A stretch of 64,000 nucleotides of DNA from Blattamonas nauphoetae (taxonomy: Eukaryota; Preaxostyla; Oxymonadida), in contig JARBJD010000009.1 of the NCBI GenBank assembly GCA_033064195.1, positions 186,001 through 250,000 on the forward strand, in the 5' to 3' direction. Position 1 is the first letter of the stretch; each line of letters begins with the position of its first letter. Of the stretch, positions 58,887-64,000 are shown one piece after another. The notes below the pieces were generated by a model. The model was not told where the DNA came from and searched no databases. It saw only the letters and a list, made by a program, of their open reading frames with translations. Position numbers and translations under genes: made by a program.

Positions 58887-59047
58887 AACCATCAGTTTTC
58901 TTACTTTATTCATCATTCGAGGCACAACTTCGCGTGGTTAACTGTTTATTCGCATCATACTTTTTTCTGTTAAGCACTTATGAAGAGATAGTTGCCTTAT
59001 GTACTCCTCAAGATTTGTCACCCATCATTTCAGTTCAACAGACACTA

Positions 59048-62011
59048 ATGGGTGTTTTTCTGGTGCTAAGTCATATTTTGTCTATCTATGCTGAAAATGA
59101 ATGGAAGTCGTATGATCTAGAACAAGCCTCGAGCCGCAAGCATCATTCATTCACTTTCATCAATGGAGATGGTTATTCTTTTGGTGGATTCGATTCAAGC
59201 AATACACTCAAAGGAGATCTATTTCGCTATACGGAAGCAGATCATGCTTTAACAAAAGTCGCCGATTTTCAAGCACGCACACCATTACGTCATCATGCAT
59301 CAGTCTGGTACAAGTATAACGGTAATGATGGTCTGTTTGTAGCAGGCGGGTTGGATTCTTCTGGAATATCCCAATCATCTGCATTTCATCTCCAGACAAC
59401 ACCTACATCTGTGTCAGAAATCACACTTCCAACCCCAATGCATGGCCAATCGATGGCGACGTTTAATGCTTCACAAACGATCTTAATATGGGGTGGAGCG
59501 AAGACCACGTCGACAGGAACCACATATCTGAAAAAATTTCATCTGATTCTCTCTGGTTTTCACTTTCCTTCATATTCATAAACATTATTCATTCAGATGG
59601 AGCTAGACCAACAATCATAACACCTGCTGAAGCCAATGATATTGCCTCTGTTGGAACGTCTCTTGCCTATTGGAAGTATGTCACCCTCTTCACTCCTAGT
59701 CTGTCTCAGGCAAGATGGCTCATCCTACCTCTTTCTCCTCACTGGAGGACAAAACGAGCAAGCTGCAGTCAACCAAGATATCTGGTTGATTACTCTTTGT
59801 ATTTTTCTTTGGCTCTTTTCTCCTTTCAGTGAAAGACGGAAACAACTATTCTGTTTCGATGCGCCAGGTTCACTATCATCCTGTTGGCCTCCCAATCGTC
59901 TGTACTATCTTGTGTCTTCATTTTGCGTCTTATTTTCTCGATTTATTGTCTTAGAGATCTTTTGCAACCTCGTTCATTGTGGGATCGAATCTCATCATCT
60001 ATGGTGGATCATCGAGCACTTCCGAGATCACAGTTGTCAATCTCGGTTTTTTTTAATTTTCTCTTTTCACTCTTGCTCATCCTTTCGCTTTTTTACAGAT
60101 TCGAAGTATTTCTCGTGGAGTCGAATTTCTCCGAGCTCACTACTCACTCCATCTCTAACAAATGGAGCTGCAACCGCTTATGACTCAACTCGAAACACGT
60201 TAGTCACTTTTGGAGGGGAAGGTTCTGATGGTAAACTCAGCACACAGCTGTTCGAAATCAAACTCGAAGAACTCCTTAAACACTCAAACTGTATCGACTG
60301 CACGACAGCTGGTGGCATCTGGTGTGCATCACTCCAGCGATGTCTCACAAAAGGAGTCTCTGACCCAGAATACGAACAATGCAGCATTCAAGTCAAAGAG
60401 CAGAACAAATGCCCAAGCCAGAAGTGCTCATCGAAAACATCGTGCAGTGCCTGCCTCAGCGATTCGAAATGCGGATGGTGTCAGGCTATGGAAGCATACC
60501 CTTATTCGATGTATGGATGCTTCGAGGGAAGCACGTTGGGGCCTTCATTCGGAAACTGTTTCGTCTACACACAAAACAATTCGAAGTGTTCCTCTCTCTC
60601 ACCCACTCCAGTTATCAATGAGCCACGGTCTGATGCTATCTTATTCATTGGAACGAGCATTCCAATAACTTGGTACACACAGGGTGACAATCTCGAATCT
60701 GTTCGTTATAATGTGTATCTTCGGAAAGAGAATGAGGTTGATAATGACATCTTGATGCTGTACGAATATGACGCATCAGCCGCAGCCAGTTATCACATCA
60801 ACCCAACCCTCACCCCCGGACGCTATTCTGTCGTTTTCAAAATGATTAGTCCAACAACTCTCGAGGAACAAGACAAAGCTTCTATTTTTGTCACTCTGTC
60901 TGAGATAAAAGCCGAGTTTACCAAACCAAAAGCAGGGGACCAAGTGACGGATACGTTGGACATCGCCTGGAAGAATTCACAATATCTGAACCAAATCACT
61001 CTTGTTCTTCAAAGAGATGACACAAATCACACCATTTTTCTCTTTAATTCGACCGGACAAAGCAGCTACAAATGGAACATCAATCCACACACAATAACAT
61101 CAGGAAACAACTACAAAATCGCCATGTACAAAGAGAATGAAACAGATTCAACTGCAACTCCCAAGTTAATTGGAACAGTTGGTCCATTCTCGATTTCTGT
61201 TCCCACTCTCGAATACCGGCTCCTCTCTCCAACGCCAACCACCGAAATCCTCCCAGGCCGGGAAATTACTATTTCTTGGGAAACAAACATCGCTCCTGAA
61301 TACACGTCAGTCTCGATCAAACGTGGAAATGCAGAACATCCAACGTCGTCCAAGCAGATCGCCTCGTTCATCCGGGCGGATACGAAGAGCATAAAATGGG
61401 TTGTGGATGTCGATGTGACTGACACCACATATTTCTTCCGAATTGAAGAGGGTCTCTCCAAAGTCCACGTCGATTCCCATGTTTTCCCTCTTCAACGCAC
61501 ATCTCTCGTCCCGACTCTCCAAATGTCCACCAAAGACTATACTGTCTCTCTGTCGGAGAAAACAACTCTTAAATGGGATTATTATGGGCCTAGCAGCATG
61601 TTCCGTGTTGACCTTGTGTCGAGTGAAGGAGTGAAGACGAGCATTGTCGAAGCTGTCCCTATGGAAGAACGGCAAATTGCAGTGACCATTCCGATGGATC
61701 TGGTGCACGGAAGTGCGTATCTTTTCTGTGTCACGGCGACAGAAACACAGAACAGTCTGTAACAGAAGATTCTCATTCCTTTCTCTTTCTTTTCCTTGTT
61801 TTCATGTCCTCATCGTTATGGTCGATCTCTCACAGGCATCTTTGGCTACTCCCAACCCTTCGTCGTTGTCGCTCCTGGTGCCGTTGCTGTCCTTGCAATT
61901 CCATCCATCGTCTTCACATCAATCATTGCTGTCTGCGTTGCTGGGTTTGCCGTTGCCTTCCACTTCCTCTGGTATCGGAAGCGGAGAATCAGTGGGTTCC
62001 AACAAGTTTAA
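59048..62011 (+). CDS. Type I membrane kelch protein with Cys-rich and Kre9-like domains
   Basis: Seven exons sum to exactly 879 codons (878 residues). Introns: 59556-59596, 59676-59709, 59799-59829, 59868-59954, 60046-60098 and 61755-61835. A signal peptide (MGVFLVLSHILSIYA) leads into kelch repeats (SFTFINGDGYSFGGFDSS, GLFVAGGLDSSG, ILIWGGAKTTS, YLFLLTGGQNEQAAVNQDIW, LIIYGGSSS, NTLVTFGGEG), enough for one six-bladed propeller. A PSI-like Cys-rich segment follows (CPSQKCSSKTSCSACLSDS with CGWCQAM). Four beta domains resemble the Kre9/KNH Ser-Thr family (SIPITWYTQGDN, TLDIAWKNSQ, EITISWETN, TTLKWDYYG). One transmembrane helix and a short basic tail (WYRKRRISGFQQV) end the protein. Likely a surface or vacuolar receptor or adhesion protein. 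Confidence 0.85.
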
Positions 62012-62138
62012 CACTCATCCCTTCATCACCTTTAATTTTCGCAATTGCGACGAGCGACTTCATTTCATCCTCCCATTACTTCATCCGAAAGCTCAAAACA
62101 CTCCACAAATTATTTGAGGGGCGATCATAATTAAGTTC

Positions 62139-63990
62139 ATGGAGTTCGTGACTCCATTGTCCTTCTCCAGTGTTGAATACTTCCGCCAGTGCCCTCTAAA
62201 CCCTGTGGTTTGTGTGAAATACATATTTGAAACAGTTTTCAAAGGAAAAACTGTAAGGTGGTGGGCACAGTGTAGTGATGACACCCGGGGACATGAGAAG
62301 TTTTCATTGCCTACAGGTGAAGCAAATGTAGCTTTCACCCTTCTTCTTCTCCCTGCTGAATCTGAGGACCCCACACAACCGACCTATCAGTTAAACTCAG
62401 ATTATTTTGTGACTGGAACATTAGAAAGCTTTGGTATTGCTCGTATTTGCGTTAAATATTCTCAATTTAGAAAATAAAACAATTTCTATCCGCCCTTTGC
62501 CAGCGGGAACGACTCCACAAATCATTCCTTTCACGTTTGCTCGCTTCCGTGACGCTTGCGGCTTTGACCCAAATAACATTAATAAATGTTTCGGAAGCTT
62601 ATGGACATCTGTCAAATTTTCAATGATAGGAACATTCACCGCCAAACTTGGAGGAGGTGATCTGATGACTGGGCAGAAGTATCAATTCTCTGCAAATTTT
62701 CATGTTATGGATCCATTCATTGATAACAAAGCCGAGCCTGTGACTGTATATGAGATAGAGGACAACCAGAAACTCATTGCAAGCCTTTCACAACTCGAAC
62801 CAACACAACCTGTAGAAATCATCGTAAAGCCTCTGTATCGAATTAAAGGGCATCATATGCAGGTCATTGGGATCACACAATTGATTCCTCCGAATTATCC
62901 CTTCCCACAAGGAGCAGTTCTTCCTTCAGAAGGGATCGAACGCCAAGCCATCTCTGAGCTCGACAATACTGCCGATTCGGAGTTCAATCCATCAGCTAAA
63001 GTGGACACAGCATCGTCGGCTGAAATTGCCGAATTGCGGGCGGAACTTGAGACTCTCAAGCATGAGAAAGAATCCCTCCAGACCGAACGTGACACCATCT
63101 TCCAGCAGTTGGTGACCAACAACCGAGACACACAAGGAAGTCACAGCGAAATCGATCGACTACGAGCTGAGTCTGAAGAAAAGTCAAAAACCATTGATAG
63201 GATTCAAGAACTTCTCGGAGAATCCCAAGCGGAGTGTGAGCAGAAGAACACTGACCTAAAGAGGCTTCGCGCACACCTGAATGCGGTACATGAGTCATAC
63301 AAAGAAGCCCAGGAATCATATGAAGAGTCTCGCCGCACAATCTCCTCGCTTGAACAGTCCCTCGACAAAGCAAAGGCACAGGTCACTGATATTCAACTTC
63401 AGCTCCGAACTCAACAAGGGCTGGATGAGGTCAATGCTGAGATTGACGCCAAGTATCAAAGGATGTCGGCGAAGGAGAGAGTGATGCGAAGGACCATTGA
63501 ACGACTTGACGAAGAAATTGTGAGACTCAAGCTGATTATTGACGATACCTCTGGCTTCACCCACAGCAAGCCTGACGAGATCATCTCTCCGGCTGCCTAC
63601 GATCAGGCTCTGAACAACCTTCTCACACAAAAGAGGTTGAACGAAGAGCAGTCGCAACAGCTCAAAGCACTTCAGGACGAAAAGAGGAAACTGGACGAGG
63701 AGTTGGAGCTGTATCGTTCCAACGTCCCGCCGTGTCACTTCGAAGAGCCGGCTGCTGAGTGTGTTCCACAACCAGACAATCAGACTGCTCAGACAAATCA
63801 GCAGCAAACTGAAGCAATCGTGTTTCCCCCTCCGCCCAGTCAAGCCGAGACACACAATCCACCCAACCCACCCAACCCGGATCTTGTCTTCCATCCGCCC
63901 GTGAAAGCTGAACAGCAATCGGCTTCTCAGCAGCAAAGTGTCATTTCTCCCCGTCATCAGAATCGTTTTGCTCGGGTATCGAACAACTAA
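62139..63990 (+). CDS. Coiled-coil protein with N-terminal beta domain
   Basis: Two exons with an intron at 62434-62470 give exactly 605 codons (604 residues). The first ~220 residues are mostly beta (VVCVKYIFETVFKGKTVRWW, VKFSMIGTFTAKLGGGD, YQFSANFHVMDPF). A long parallel coiled coil runs from about 275 to 500 (IAELRAELETLKHEKESLQT, ERVMRRTIERLDEEIVRLK). The tail is Pro/Gln-rich. The plan recalls cytoskeletal or centrosomal tethers. No family recognised. The CDS ends 10 bp before the window edge. Confidence 0.75.
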
Positions 63991-64000
63991 GATGGCCATA

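Noticed and set aside
1-64000. CRISPR arrays, prokaryotic operons or integrated viral elements
   Set aside because: Spliced eukaryotic genes fill the window; no regular spacer repeats, and no capsid, integrase, reverse transcriptase or type-B polymerase motifs were seen.

Overview
The window is nuclear DNA of a compact protist genome. Genes lie head to head or tail to tail with 20-400 bp between them and are cut by very short GT-AG introns (29 to about 140 nt). TAA, TAG and TGA all act as stops, so the code is standard. An IQCH orthologue (a cilium/sperm-flagellum gene) suggests a flagellate. The look fits an anaerobic excavate such as an oxymonad/Preaxostyla flagellate; that placement is inference from style, not proof.

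Layout. 316-2311 (-): an oxysterol-binding-protein relative. 2319-7606: a 5.3 kb DNA transposon with ~160-bp terminal inverted repeats and an IS5/Harbinger-type DDE transposase; it begins 7 bp before the ATG of the lipid-transfer gene. 7607-7961: a Tc1/mariner-type MITE joined directly to the transposon end. 8316-9054 (-): cyclin. 9228-13209 (-): IQCH-like. 13396-~16224 (-): unknown protein with an internal repeat. 16554-18136 (-): sugar transporter. 18171-19289 (+): unknown basic protein. 19413-21261 (+): Ariadne-type RBR ubiquitin ligase. 21717-22752 (+): unknown. 23139-24316 (-): seven-pass membrane protein. 24675-25447 (-): unknown. 25577-27905 (-): armadillo/importin-alpha-like. 27944-28324 (+): candidate small gene. 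28639-30796 (+): RRM-like. 30978-33029 (-) and 33118-33837 (+): unknown. 34083-46808 (+): a ~4,185-residue protein with helical solenoid, Glu/Lys tracts and C-terminal RCC1 repeats. 46979-47440 (-): small MGNCC lipid-anchored protein. 47588-53364 (-): 1,841-residue unknown. 53567-55061 (-): four-RRM PTB-like splicing regulator. 55082-56062 (+): small helical protein. 56276-57349 (-): FKBP-TPR immunophilin. 57442-58886 (+): calreticulin. 59048-62011 (+): type I membrane kelch protein. 62139-63990 (+): coiled-coil protein.

The exon models were built by hand. Nearly all multi-exon models sum to whole codons, which supports them. The genes do not form one pathway: they cover lipid transfer, cell cycle, ubiquitylation, splicing, ER folding, sugar import and cilium biology. 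The most unusual content is the transposon (with an unrecognised accessory coding region, and now supplying the upstream DNA of a host gene) and the giant RCC1 protein. No rRNA, tRNA, CRISPR array or viral element was found.
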